Assembly: GCA_017542145.1 (NCBI GenBank)
Contig: JAFXXQ010000047.1
Location: 1-64,000 of the forward strand
DNA from: Bacteroidaceae bacterium
GTDB taxonomy: Bacteria; Bacteroidota; Bacteroidia; Bacteroidales; Bacteroidaceae
Length of the DNA stretch: 64,000 nucleotides
Reading direction: 5' to 3'
Shown here: one piece after another, positions 23,622-32,117 of the stretch
How the letters are laid out: the number at the start of each line of letters is the position of its first letter
How positions within the stretch are numbered: position 1 is the first letter of the stretch
Program-made: the position numbers and the translations under genes
Notes under the pieces: model-generated
What the model saw: the letters and a program-made list of their open reading frames with translations, nothing else
Databases searched by the model: none
Told to the model about the DNA's origin: nothing

Positions 23622-23783
23622 CTATTCTTCTACGGCAACGAATTTCTCTTTCTTACGCTTGCAGCGGGGGCAGCGCCACGTGTCGGGCAGCTCCTCGAAC
23701 GGCGTGCCGGGAGGGATGTTCTGCTTGGGGTCGCCCTTCTCGGGGTCGTAGGTGTATTTGCAGGGGCATTTGTACTTTTTCAT
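23622..23783 (-). CDS. Rubredoxin with a C-x-C first knuckle
   Basis: 53 aa, ATG at 23783. The protein reads [19 protein letters not shown], then [19 protein letters not shown] and a basic tail. [18 protein letters not shown] is diagnostic of rubredoxin, a one-iron electron carrier. The second knuckle is normal (CPRC), but the first is C6-P-C8, one residue shorter than the usual CxxC(G). The frame is intact on both sides, so a sequencing indel is unlikely. Flanking genes suggest a role in oxygen or peroxide detoxification. Confidence 0.85.
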   Translation of the reverse strand: MKKYKCPCKYTYDPEKGDPKQNIPPGTPFEELPDTWRCPRCKRKKEKFVAVEE

Positions 23784-23890
23784 AGCACTCAATTTTTAGG
23801 GTTAAGAATGGGGAGAGCCGAAGCCCTCCCCGGGGGCAAAAAATATTTGTATGCATCGAGGTGCGGTTGCACTCATCGAAGCCTTGGGAA

Positions 23891-24061
23891 TCAGGCGGGC
23901 TGCCACTTGCAGCGGACGGGCGACACAATGGCACCCTCCTTCTTCAACTCGGCGAAGGCCTTATCGACTTCCTTACGGTCGATGCCGGTGATTTCGGCAA
24001 TCTTGCCAGCGTTCACGGGAGCCCCGAACTCGCGCATGGCCTGTAATACTTTCTCTTTCAT
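23891..24061 (-). CDS. Mini winged-helix protein
   Basis: 56 aa, ATG at 24061: MKEKVLQAMREFGAPVNAGK, then IAEITGIDRKEVDKAFAELK and KEGAIVSPVRCKWQPA. Pattern and length fit a stand-alone winged helix-turn-helix (helix APVNAGKIAEITG, recognition helix DRKEVDKAFAELKKEG, wing IVSPVRCKW). It resembles the small MarR-like proteins I have seen beside rubredoxin genes in Bacteroidota. It may regulate the cluster or act as a redox-responsive partner; its single Cys is near the wing. Confidence 0.7.
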   Translation of the reverse strand: MKEKVLQAMREFGAPVNAGKIAEITGIDRKEVDKAFAELKKEGAIVSPVRCKWQPA

Positions 24062-24088
24062 ACGATTTTAATTAGATGTTTCAACGAA

Positions 24089-24550
24089 TTACATCATGGC
24101 GATGAGGAAATTCTCGTAGCCGAGTTTTTCGATGAGGTGGAGGTACTGGGCTTCCCAGGCCATATGGTCCTTCTCGCCGTCAATCCATTTCTGAATGAGC
24201 TTCTGGGTGGGATAGTCGTCGGCGAAGGCGACGGCCAGCTCGCTGAGCTCTCTTATGGCATCGGGCTGGTAGTCCGACTCAATCTGCTGCTTGGGGTCGT
24301 CGTAGAAGGGGAATTCGATGGTCTTCATCGCCTCCTGCAGGTCGGCAGGCTTGCAGCCGAGCTCCACCAGGCGGTTCAGCACCTCCTCAGCCTCGTCCCA
24401 CTCCTCTTCGGCTTCCTCTTTCCACTTGTCGGCCAGCTTGTTCCAGCCATTCAGGCGGTCGTATGCCGAGAAGGCAAAATGTTGTTTACTGTTTCCAAAC
24501 CATACTGCACCGAGCATGGCGAACTGCTTCATTGCTTCTGCTTTTGTCAT
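24089..24550 (-). CDS. Ferritin-like four-helix protein
   Basis: 153 aa. Long amphipathic helices with acidic metal-type residues: NKLADKWKEEAEEEWDEAEE, then ELAVAFADDYPTQKLIQKWI and DGEKDHMAWEAQYLHLIEKL. The EKDHMAWE and acidic EEEWDEAE segments suit a diiron or iron-storage bundle of the bacterioferritin/Dps group, but the exact ExxH pairs of classical ferritins are not clean. First gene of the leftward cluster (27 bp before the mini winged helix), with a TATCTTTA -7-like box at 24609-24602. Probably iron sequestration or oxidative-stress protection. Confidence 0.6.
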   Translation of the reverse strand: MTKAEAMKQFAMLGAVWFGNSKQHFAFSAYDRLNGWNKLADKWKEEAEEEWDEAEEVLNRLVELGCKPADLQEAMKTIEFPFYDDPKQQIESDYQPDAIRELSELAVAFADDYPTQKLIQKWIDGEKDHMAWEAQYLHLIEKLGYENFLIAMM

Positions 24551-24688
24551 AATACTTTTTTGTTTTTCAAGTGATTAAAGATATTTATCTGATTTCTGGG
24601 TGTAAAGATACGACGTTTTTCCCTTTGAATTACGAGCCGAAACGAAACAAAAACCGACCGAAACGAAACACGTACGATTTTTTTGTTG

Positions 24689-24696
24689 TATCTTTG
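24689..24696 (+). promoter_or_regulatory. -7 box for the AraC-family gene
   Basis: TATCTTTG is exact, 19 bp upstream of the ATG at 24716. It excludes the longer in-frame start at 24683, which would precede transcription. Confidence 0.55.
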
Positions 24697-24715
24697 CGGC
24701 GCGAATAGTGCGATT

Positions 24716-25597
24716 ATGTATAGCTTGAAGGAATACTGGCAACTGAGAGACCTGCCCTTACCCGAGGGGGAGTGGGACGGGAACGTCATCTGTCTGGAGA
24801 CCAATGTGGAGTGGACATTCGGCTCGAACGAGACGCACGGCTTCCTGTCGTGCTACACGTTCACCATCGTCACACGGGGCTGGCTCACCATCGTCTATAA
24901 AAACCGCGAGCTGACGCTGCACGAGGGCGACCTCTACTCCTATTCGCCTGGCTTCGAGGTCACCGTCCTCGCCAGCTCCAACGACTACCGCGGCATCTGC
25001 CTGCTGGCCGACGAGCAATTCACACTCAGCCTGCCCACGGTGCGCAATGCCATCCGCACGGCCTACCTGACGGTGGTCGAGCTCTCCACGCCCGTGCTCT
25101 CGCTCCAGGCCGACGATCAGCGCCGCCTGCAGGAGCTGATGCAGATGATGATTCGCTATCAGCAGACGGGGCTGCCCCACGCCAACGAAAGCCTGCAGAT
25201 GCTCTACAATCTCTTTCTGCTCGACCTCTCCGCCATTCAGGAGCACAGCATCCAGCAGCACCGCTTCCCCAAGCGTGTCGAGGAAATCTTCCTCGGCTTC
25301 CTCCAACTGCTGCCCCAGCACTTCATGGAGCATCACGACATCGGCTTCTACGCCTCGCGCCTGTCCATCACCACCACCTACCTCTCGCGCGTCGTCCGCC
25401 AGGTGTCAGGCGGACACACCGTCGTCGACTACATCGACCAGCTGCTGCTGATGGAGGCCACGTTCCTGCTGCGCCAGACGCCGCTGAGCATCGCCCAGAT
25501 AGCCGACCGCCTCCACTTCGCCGAGACCACCACCTTCGCCCGCTTCTTCCATCGCATGAAGGGGATAAATCCCAGAGAGTTCAGGAAAGGGAAGTGA
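24716..25597 (+). CDS. AraC-family transcriptional regulator
   Basis: 293 aa. The N-terminal half is a cupin-like sensor (FTIVTRGWLTIVYKNRELTL, then HEGDLYSYSPG). The C-terminal ~100 residues are the double helix-turn-helix: DIGFYASRLSITTTYLSRVV for the first, SIAQIADRLHFAETTTFARF for the second, and the closing signature MKGINPREFRK. It probably responds to a small ligand. It is divergent from the ferritin/rubredoxin/MBL cluster with about 165 bp between start codons, so it may control that cluster; this is inference from position. A palindromic element begins at its stop codon. Confidence 0.9.
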   Translation: MYSLKEYWQLRDLPLPEGEWDGNVICLETNVEWTFGSNETHGFLSCYTFTIVTRGWLTIVYKNRELTLHEGDLYSYSPGFEVTVLASSNDYRGICLLADEQFTLSLPTVRNAIRTAYLTVVELSTPVLSLQADDQRRLQELMQMMIRYQQTGLPHANESLQMLYNLFLLDLSAIQEHSIQQHRFPKRVEEIFLGFLQLLPQHFMEHHDIGFYASRLSITTTYLSRVVRQVSGGHTVVDYIDQLLLMEATFLLRQTPLSIAQIADRLHFAETTTFARFFHRMKGINPREFRKGK

Positions 25598-25738
25598 ATA
25601 GTGAACAGAAGATATAGTGATCAGTGAACAGTGATCAGTGAAAAGATAATAGCTTGGGATGCAGCATACGAGACGATTATCTGAAGTCCGTATTCTTACA
25701 TTTATCTGTTCACTGATCTCTGTTCACTGATTACTTAA
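25594..25738. repeat. Tandem-armed palindromic element, locus 8
   Basis: The left arm starts on the AraC stop codon: AGTGATCAGTGAACAGTGAT then CAGTGAAAAGATAA (25617-25649). The right arm ATTTATCTGTTCACTGATCT then CTGTTCACTGATTACTT (25700-25736) is the reverse complement with few mismatches. Words are 7 bp, TGTTCAC alternating with TGATCAC. The spacer is about 50 bp. Confidence 0.75.
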
Positions 25739-25772
25739 TCAGTATTATCGATGAAGGTAGAGGGCGTGGTTG

Positions 25773-27005
25773 CTATCGTTTCAGCCAGCGATTGAGGGTG
25801 ACGTAAGGCGTCTTGACGGCAAACTTGAAGAACTTGGAATCGCCATACGGCGACAGGTCGATGCTGACGTTTTTCTGCTTGGCGGGTACCTCGGCTATCT
25901 TTTGCCACTGGTCGTGCCCTCCGGTGCTGAAGTCGTTTGTGGTGGCAAGGTACACGGTGGCTGTGGTATTGGGCCCCTCGTGTTGCCAGCGCAGTTGCAC
26001 GGTGTTGTCGTAGGGTTCTACCTTCAGGTCATAGATATCGGTCTTGCCGATGAAGGATATGCCGTCGCGCTCCAAGGCCACTTCCTCGGGCACCTGGAAG
26101 CCCATCCATTGGCAGATGGTGGGGTTGATATCGACGTGCGAGAAGGTGGGACGGAAGAACTGGCGGTTGGAGCGACGCTGGTTGGTGATGACCCATACCG
26201 TGCGCTCGTCGGCGCTCTGACCGCCGTGATGGTGCCCGTCGAAGCCACGTCCGTGGTCGGTGACAACGACGACAAGCCACTCCTCGTCCTTCTCACGCAT
26301 GCGGTACTGCACGGCTTCCCACACGGGTGCGAGCTGCTCATCGACGGTCATGACGGCCTTGTCGGTAAAGGTGCCGTGGCCGTGGGCATGAAAGGCATCG
26401 TCGGGGTACCAGAGATAGATCCAGCTGAGGTCGGGGGCATCGTTGCGGATGGATTGTGCGGCCTCCTGGCACACGCGGCCGTCTATCTTCTGAATGTGAA
26501 GGTCGTCCTTCTCGTCGGGGTAGTTGGTCTTGTCGTGATCGTATCCGTCGAAGACGTAGTCGATGGTCAGGCCCCGCGTCTCGTCCTTGTTCTCGCCGAG
26601 CAGCACGGTGCGGTTGTCAAGCCAGCTGGAGTAGAGGGCTGTGGTGACGTGTCGTGACTGGTCTTTGGCGATGCGGAAGAGGGTTGGATAGTGGTAGTTG
26701 GGACTGAGATTGTCGTTGCCCGTCACATTGTGCTTGTTCATCCACGTGCCCGTCAAGATATTGGTGTATCCGATGGCCGAGACGGTGGGTGTCTCGCTAT
26801 ACGAGCCTTTTTCGCCTCCGCAATAAGCCCTGTGGTAACGGCCCTGGTGTGCGATAGACATCATCGTCGGAGGCTGCAATCGCTCCATCGTCTGGGCGGG
26901 AATGCCGTCGACGATGACCAATACGGCTTTGCGGGTCTTGGGCGAAGGGGAATTCACGCACGCGCAAAGCAACATGAGCAGGAGAAGGGGGAGAATTCGT
27001 TTCAT
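25773..27005 (-). CDS. Alkaline-phosphatase-superfamily phosphodiesterase lipoprotein
   Basis: 410 aa. Signal peptide with lipobox LCAC (C16). Phosphodiesterase/nucleotide pyrophosphatase core: LVIVDGIP with metal ligand D33, SETPTVSAIGYTNILTGTW with the nucleophile Thr/Ser around 72-76, YPDDAFHAHGHG, VVTDHGRGFDGHHHGG. The last ~100 residues are a fibronectin-III-like domain (DLKVEPYDNTVQLRWQHEG). It probably cleaves phosphodiester or phosphonate esters at the cell surface. It is the last gene of a leftward run that starts at the PL11 or GH51 gene. Confidence 0.85.
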   Translation of the reverse strand: MKRILPLLLLMLLCACVNSPSPKTRKAVLVIVDGIPAQTMERLQPPTMMSIAHQGRYHRAYCGGEKGSYSETPTVSAIGYTNILTGTWMNKHNVTGNDNLSPNYHYPTLFRIAKDQSRHVTTALYSSWLDNRTVLLGENKDETRGLTIDYVFDGYDHDKTNYPDEKDDLHIQKIDGRVCQEAAQSIRNDAPDLSWIYLWYPDDAFHAHGHGTFTDKAVMTVDEQLAPVWEAVQYRMREKDEEWLVVVVTDHGRGFDGHHHGGQSADERTVWVITNQRRSNRQFFRPTFSHVDINPTICQWMGFQVPEEVALERDGISFIGKTDIYDLKVEPYDNTVQLRWQHEGPNTTATVYLATTNDFSTGGHDQWQKIAEVPAKQKNVSIDLSPYGDSKFFKFAVKTPYVTLNRWLKR

Positions 27006-27053
27006 GGTAACTTTGAATTATTATAAGAACTGTTTTTGGCTAATCTGATGTGC

Positions 27054-27587
27054 TTAAACCATTACTTTTTCAAATCTGAACATTTCGTCTGGTGAATCTG
27101 ATGGGTAGTTCGGATCTTGATGACGCTCACAATAAAATTCTACGATGTGGAATTTACAACGATTGACGTAAAAGTGAATGTTGCGCTTCTCAAAATAGGG
27201 GGTCATAGTTTCCCACACCTTAACCTCAGGGTGCATCCGTTCAACTTCGCACCAGGCAGCATATCCGATTCCACGACTATGAACATGGGGCGAGACAAAG
27301 AGTAAATCCAAATCGCCACGAAGGGTATCATGGTCAATACGAATTACCACGCCTCCTACAATCTGACCATCACAGCCAATACGATAAGTTTCTGCATTCG
27401 GCTCATCGATAGCGTGTTCGATAGTATCACGGGAGATGATTTCACCATCCTCCTCGAAGTGGTCATCACGTAGGCCGAACTCTTCCGTTGCACCATACTT
27501 GAACGCCTCTTGATTGTCGAGGACAAACTGGTTGCGGTCTAAGGGTTCCAGTGGAACGAGTTGAATAACAGGTTTACTTTTGCTCAT
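27054..27587 (-). CDS. GNAT-family N-acetyltransferase
   Basis: 177 aa. The acetyl-CoA binding region LDLLFVSPHVHSRGIGYAAW carries the R/Q-x-x-G-x-G/A loop as SRGIGYA, preceded by IVGGVVIRI (motif beta strand). KVWETMTPYFEKRNIHFYVN and RCKFHIVEF complete the fold. Acceptor unknown. The gene is AT-richer than its neighbours, which hints at separate origin. 48 bp precede the phosphodiesterase gene. Confidence 0.85.
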   Translation of the reverse strand: MSKSKPVIQLVPLEPLDRNQFVLDNQEAFKYGATEEFGLRDDHFEEDGEIISRDTIEHAIDEPNAETYRIGCDGQIVGGVVIRIDHDTLRGDLDLLFVSPHVHSRGIGYAAWCEVERMHPEVKVWETMTPYFEKRNIHFYVNRCKFHIVEFYCERHQDPNYPSDSPDEMFRFEKVMV

Positions 27588-27631
27588 ATTCCTCCTAAAA
27601 CTTCGTTCTTTAACTCCCGAAAGTCGAATTA

Positions 27632-30600
27632 TTATATCTGTATTTTCTGGACTTGGACGGAACCATCGGAGAGATGACGGCGGACAATGTAGATGCCGCG
27701 GGAGGCGGCGTCAGCGGGACGTCCGCCGAGGTCGTAGGAGGGGCTGCCGTTGAGCGCGCTGTCATTGGGGTTTCTCCCCTCCTCTGGATAGACAATGGCT
27801 GAAGGGGTGTCGGCGGTGAGGACGAAGACGGTGTAGCTGTTGGCCGCCAAGGGCAGCGTCATCGTGAAGGGCTCGCCGGAGGCGTCGCCAGCCTCTTCCC
27901 CACTCGGCTCAGGAAGCTCCAGCGTCTGCTCCACAGGGGCGTACTGAAGGGGATTCTCGGGCAGGTTGCGTCCGCTGAGGGAGCCGCTGAGGGAGGTGAC
28001 CTTTACCTCCTGCACCTTGCCGAAATGGCTGAGCGTGAGCGCGAGGTTGCGGCGCGAGGCGGAGTAGTTGACCGCATGGATGGTGAGCGTGTCGCCAGCG
28101 GCATTGCGCGTCACCGTCACGTCCAGGCTGGAGCCCGTCACCTCGGCGTGCACGAGCAGGGGCTGATGGTGGGCGGACGCCATCTGCTGGGCATAATAGG
28201 GCGGCTGCATCCAGGTGTGCGAGGCATCGAAGAAAATCTGCCCCTGATCCCAGCCGTTGTCGTTCTGCTGCCAGGGCTGGAGGGCGTTGGCAGGGCTGTC
28301 GAGGGGCACGAAGCCGTCCGTGCGGCGCACCACGTTGAGCATGACGGCATGGGCCAAGGCGCGGGCCATATCGTGGGTGTTGCCGTTCTCCTCGAAGATG
28401 GCGCAGCGCATGGTGGTGGAGGGGTTCCACTTGAGGAAGAGCTGCTGCATCTGGCTGATGACCTTCTCGGTAGCTGCGGCCTGCGAGGCTGTCTCCGTCC
28501 AGGGATGGTAGTCCCAGTAGGCCGCCTTGCCGTCGAGGGCGCGGAAGACGTACTCCATGATGGAACGCTCCTCGGGACGCCACCAGGCAGCGATGACGAA
28601 CTCCACGTCGGGCCATAAGGGGTGGATGGCGTCGTAGAAGGCAAGGAAGCGTTCGACGTAGTGCTCGTAGGCGCTGCGGGCGGTGGTGCCTATGTTCTCC
28701 TCGTTGCCAATCTGCAGAAGGCGCGGATGGAACTCCCTGACCTCCTCCAGCAGGCGCAGGACGTCGGCAGGGTCGTCCTCGATGTTGATGGCAAAGGCGG
28801 GCTCGGTGCCGATAAGGCGGGCGAACTCGACAAACTCGGGGATGGCAAAGCCGTTCGTGGCGTTGAGGTACCAGTAGCCGTCGTAGGGCTCACGCTCCAG
28901 CCGGCTGCCCACCATGTGGCGCGTCAGGTAGTCGGCAGCGTTGACCATCGTGCCGCCGTAGCGTAGGAAGGTGAGCCCTTCGGCCAGGAAGGCGTCGGTG
29001 ATGTCGCGGCGGAAGGGATAGGAGTCCGTAGCCAGCAGCACCTGGTCGGCCCAGAGGGTGCACTCGTCAGCCAGACTGAGGACATAGCGAGCGCAGGGAT
29101 AGGTGGCGTTGGGCAGCAAGTCAGCCTCGAAGCGCTGCCACTCGGCCGTGACACCCGCAATCTCGGCGCTGGCATACTCCTTCAGGCCGTCGATGCTCTG
29201 CAGCGCCACTCTGGCACGAAGGCCAGCGTCCGAAGCGCCCTCAGGCAAGCGGCCACAGAGGTAGAGGACGTTGTGCATAGGCTCGCCCTCCTTCACGCCA
29301 ATGCCCCAGCGGTTGAGCCCTCGGTTGGCAAGGCCGTCGCCCGCACGTCCGCTGACACACTGGGCATAACGGCCCGTGAAGGGACGGTTGCCGTCATGGA
29401 CATAGGTGCCGTCGCCCACGGCATCCCACATCTTCGAAAGACCGACAGGGACGTAGCGGAAGGGCACCTCGTGGCCATCCACCTTCAAATGGCGGAAGCT
29501 GGCAGGACCGCCGTAGCTGCGCAGGCCTATCAGCCCCTCCACAAGGGGCGTGGACGTTTTGTCCTCGTACTCGAAGACCAGTTTGTCGTTGATGAAGCAC
29601 TTCGCTTGGGCGCCGTCGAAGGAGATGCGCATCTTGTTCCAGTCGGAGGGGACGAAGGACAAACCCTTGTTGGTGATGGAGGTCCAGTTCTGACGGTGCT
29701 TGCCATAAACGAAGGTGCGACTGTTGCCGTTCAGGCTTACTTCGTAGCCGTTGAAGGCATCGGCACCGTTGCCGGCGCTGCTGACGTTGAAGATGAATCC
29801 CGCTATGGCTCCCGAGCCGTCGATGCGCACCTCCACCTCCAGTTCGCCACGCGTCAGGGGCATGGCCTCGCGGACAATCTTCCCATGGCGGGTGGTGGCG
29901 ATGCTGAGTATGCCGTCGTCGGAGAGGGTCCAGATATCGTCGTACTGACGGAAGCCCGCCAGGTCAGCAGGCTCGCCCTCGAAGGGGATGGACACGCCAT
30001 CGACCGTGAAATTACGGAAGCTGACGGAGCCGTTCACGCTGCGCAGGCCGACGAGGTTGCCGCTAAGGGGACTGTTCTTGTCGGTGTATTCATACACCTG
30101 CGTGCCGTTGACAAAGCAGACAAACGTGGCGCCATCGACCTCCACACGCAACGTGTTCCACTCGCCCCTACCGCCAAACTGGACAGGGAAACGGGCGATG
30201 GGCTGCCAGTTCTGCCGATGCTTGCCGAAGACGAATTCGCCCGTGGAGGCATCGAGGCTTACCTCATAGCCGTCGAAGGTGTCCATGCCTGTGCCGGCAT
30301 TGCTGACCTCGAGAATGAAGCCGCCGATGGACGAGGCGCCCTCGAGCCGCATCTCCGCCTCGACGCTACCCTTGCGGACGTGGGCGTCGTGGCTGATGAG
30401 CTTGCCGTGCGAGGCGGCCAGCTGCACGCGGTCGCCCGAGACGGACCACAGATTGTCGTAGGCGGTGAAGTTGCGGACACTCATCACCGCCAGTTCCTCG
30501 AAGCCTTCGCCGAAGATGCGCTGGTCGTAGAGGCCGCCGTAGATCTCGTGGTTCACATCCTCCGTCCCTGCCCCATAAATGAGGGGGGAGACGTGTGCGT

Positions 30601-30691
30601 CAACCACCGCAGCATCCACCATAACCGTCTGTGCGCCGATGGCTGAGGATATCGTCAATAACAAGAAGAGAATGATAACAGTTTTTCGCAT
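27632..30691 (-). CDS. GH51-like alpha-L-arabinofuranosidase with two inserted jelly-roll repeats and secretion tail
   Basis: 1019 aa from MRKTVIILFLL (signal peptide to ~20). The GH51 beginning (GAGTEDVNHEIYGGLYDQRI) is followed by two copies of a ~160-residue sandwich domain, ~78-235 and ~249-410. Both have HGKL/HGKI, a GYEVSL core and FGKHRQNW/YGKHRQNW. A carbohydrate-binding-like domain follows, then the catalytic barrel with LQIGNEEN (acid/base near 662) and AIFEENGN (nucleophile near 764), and a beta domain. The end YDLGGRPA...GIYIVRRHLSDGSVQVQK is a type IX-like sorting tail, shared with the PL11 protein. It should remove arabinose from pectin or arabinoxylan side chains outside the cell. 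The start was moved from an upstream codon to the signal-peptide Met. Confidence 0.85.
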   Translation of the reverse strand: MRKTVIILFLLLTISSAIGAQTVMVDAAVVDAHVSPLIYGAGTEDVNHEIYGGLYDQRIFGEGFEELAVMSVRNFTAYDNLWSVSGDRVQLAASHGKLISHDAHVRKGSVEAEMRLEGASSIGGFILEVSNAGTGMDTFDGYEVSLDASTGEFVFGKHRQNWQPIARFPVQFGGRGEWNTLRVEVDGATFVCFVNGTQVYEYTDKNSPLSGNLVGLRSVNGSVSFRNFTVDGVSIPFEGEPADLAGFRQYDDIWTLSDDGILSIATTRHGKIVREAMPLTRGELEVEVRIDGSGAIAGFIFNVSSAGNGADAFNGYEVSLNGNSRTFVYGKHRQNWTSITNKGLSFVPSDWNKMRISFDGAQAKCFINDKLVFEYEDKTSTPLVEGLIGLRSYGGPASFRHLKVDGHEVPFRYVPVGLSKMWDAVGDGTYVHDGNRPFTGRYAQCVSGRAGDGLANRGLNRWGIGVKEGEPMHNVLYLCGRLPEGASDAGLRARVALQSIDGLKEYASAEIAGVTAEWQRFEADLLPNATYPCARYVLSLADECTLWADQVLLATDSYPFRRDITDAFLAEGLTFLRYGGTMVNAADYLTRHMVGSRLEREPYDGYWYLNATNGFAIPEFVEFARLIGTEPAFAINIEDDPADVLRLLEEVREFHPRLLQIGNEENIGTTARSAYEHYVERFLAFYDAIHPLWPDVEFVIAAWWRPEERSIMEYVFRALDGKAAYWDYHPWTETASQAAATEKVISQMQQLFLKWNPSTTMRCAIFEENGNTHDMARALAHAVMLNVVRRTDGFVPLDSPANALQPWQQNDNGWDQGQIFFDASHTWMQPPYYAQQMASAHHQPLLVHAEVTGSSLDVTVTRNAAGDTLTIHAVNYSASRRNLALTLSHFGKVQEVKVTSLSGSLSGRNLPENPLQYAPVEQTLELPEPSGEEAGDASGEPFTMTLPLAANSYTVFVLTADTPSAIVYPEEGRNPNDSALNGSPSYDLGGRPADAASRGIYIVRRHLSDGSVQVQKIQI

Positions 30692-30740
30692 GGTCTGAAT
30701 ACTTATAAGGGATGGGGGAATGACAGACATATGCCGGGCA

Positions 30741-32081
30741 TCAGTCACAGCGGAAGATGTCGCGGGTATAGACTTTCTGGACGACATCGTCGAGGGCATC
30801 GTCGTAGCGGTTGGCAATGATAGTATCGGAACGACGTTTAAACTCTTGCAGGCTGCCCACCACCTCGCTGCCGAAGAAGCGGGTGCCTGCGGGCAGTGTG
30901 GGCTCGTAGATGATGACCGTAGCGCCCTTGGCCTTGATGCGTTTCATGACACCCTGTATGGAACTCTGGCGAAAGTTGTCGGAGTTGGACTTCATGGTCA
31001 GCCGGTAGACGCCGACGGTGACGGAGTGCTCCTTCTCGCTGTCCCACTGGCTGGAGGCGGAGTAGTAGCCGGCGCGGCGCAACACCTGGTCGGCAATGAA
31101 ATCTTTGCGGGTACGGTTGCTCTCGACGATGGCTGACATCATGTTCTGCGGTACATGGTCGTAGTTGGCCAGCAGCTGCTTGGTGTCCTTCGGCAGACAG
31201 TAGCCACCATAGCCGAAGGAGGGGTTGTTGTAATGGGTGCCGATGCGCGGGTCGAGGCCAACACCCTCGATGATGGCACGGGCGTCCATGCCCTTGACCT
31301 CGGCGTAGGTGTCGAGTTCATTGAAATAGCTGACACGGAGGGCCAGATAGGTGTTGGCGAAGAGTTTGACGGCCTCGGCCTCCTTCAAGCCCATAAAGAG
31401 CACAGGGATGCCCTTATCGGGCGCTGCGGGGTCGTTGCCGACGGCACCTTCCACCAGCAAGGAGGCAAAGCGGCGCGCCTTATCCTCAACGTCGGGCGCG
31501 GCAATGGCGGCGAGGGCAGCGGCAGCGCCATCAGGCTCCGCGCTGCGGACGGGCTTGGGATAACCCACGATGATGCGCGAGGGGTACAGGTTGTCGTAGA
31601 GGGCTTTGCTCTCGCGCAGGAACTCAGGAGAGAACAGGAGGTTGAGTTTCTTGCCGGAGAGGGACGGGGTGCTTGCAAACTCGGAGGCATAGCGTGCATA
31701 GAGGCTGCGCGTATAGCCCACGGGGACAGTCGATTTGATGACCATGACGGCATCAGGATTGACGCTGAGCACAAGGTCAATGACCTCCTCAACACGACGT
31801 GTGTCGAAGAAGTTCTTCTGTGCATCGTAGTTGGTGGGGGCAGCGATGACCACATAGTCAGCATCGCGATAGGCGGCTGCCCCGTCGAGGGTTGCCGTTA
31901 GGTCGAGGCTTTTCTCCGCCAGATACTTCACCACGTATTCATCCTGTATGGGCGACTGCCGCCGGTTGATGAGTGCAACCTTCTCGGGGATGACGTCGAC
32001 GGCGGTGACATGGTGGTGCTGCGCCAGCAGCGTGGCAAGGGAGAGCCCCACATATCCTGTTCCTGCAACGGCAATGTTCAT
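30741..32081 (-). CDS. ugd: UDP-glucose/nucleotide-sugar 6-dehydrogenase
   Basis: 446 aa. N-terminal Rossmann motif [11 protein letters not shown], central [10 protein letters not shown], and the catalytic cysteine in [15 protein letters not shown] near residue 294. It oxidises a UDP-hexose to the uronic acid using two NAD+ for polysaccharide synthesis. Closest in layout to short UDP-glucose dehydrogenases of capsule loci. Odd placement: it lies between two secreted pectin-degrading enzymes on the same strand, 49 bp from the GH51 start and 36 bp after PL11. ATG at 32081 gives [12 protein letters not shown]. Confidence 0.9.
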   Translation of the reverse strand: MNIAVAGTGYVGLSLATLLAQHHHVTAVDVIPEKVALINRRQSPIQDEYVVKYLAEKSLDLTATLDGAAAYRDADYVVIAAPTNYDAQKNFFDTRRVEEVIDLVLSVNPDAVMVIKSTVPVGYTRSLYARYASEFASTPSLSGKKLNLLFSPEFLRESKALYDNLYPSRIIVGYPKPVRSAEPDGAAAALAAIAAPDVEDKARRFASLLVEGAVGNDPAAPDKGIPVLFMGLKEAEAVKLFANTYLALRVSYFNELDTYAEVKGMDARAIIEGVGLDPRIGTHYNNPSFGYGGYCLPKDTKQLLANYDHVPQNMMSAIVESNRTRKDFIADQVLRRAGYYSASSQWDSEKEHSVTVGVYRLTMKSNSDNFRQSSIQGVMKRIKAKGATVIIYEPTLPAGTRFFGSEVVGSLQEFKRRSDTIIANRYDDALDDVVQKVYTRDIFRCD

Positions 32082-32117
32082 ATCCAACGGGATGAAGTGT
32101 TAATGGCGGCGTCTTTT

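Noticed and set aside
29273..30646. 457-codon forward frame opposite the GH51 gene
   Set aside because: The reverse strand encodes clear GH51 and repeat domains. The forward frame has no motif and follows from the codon bias.
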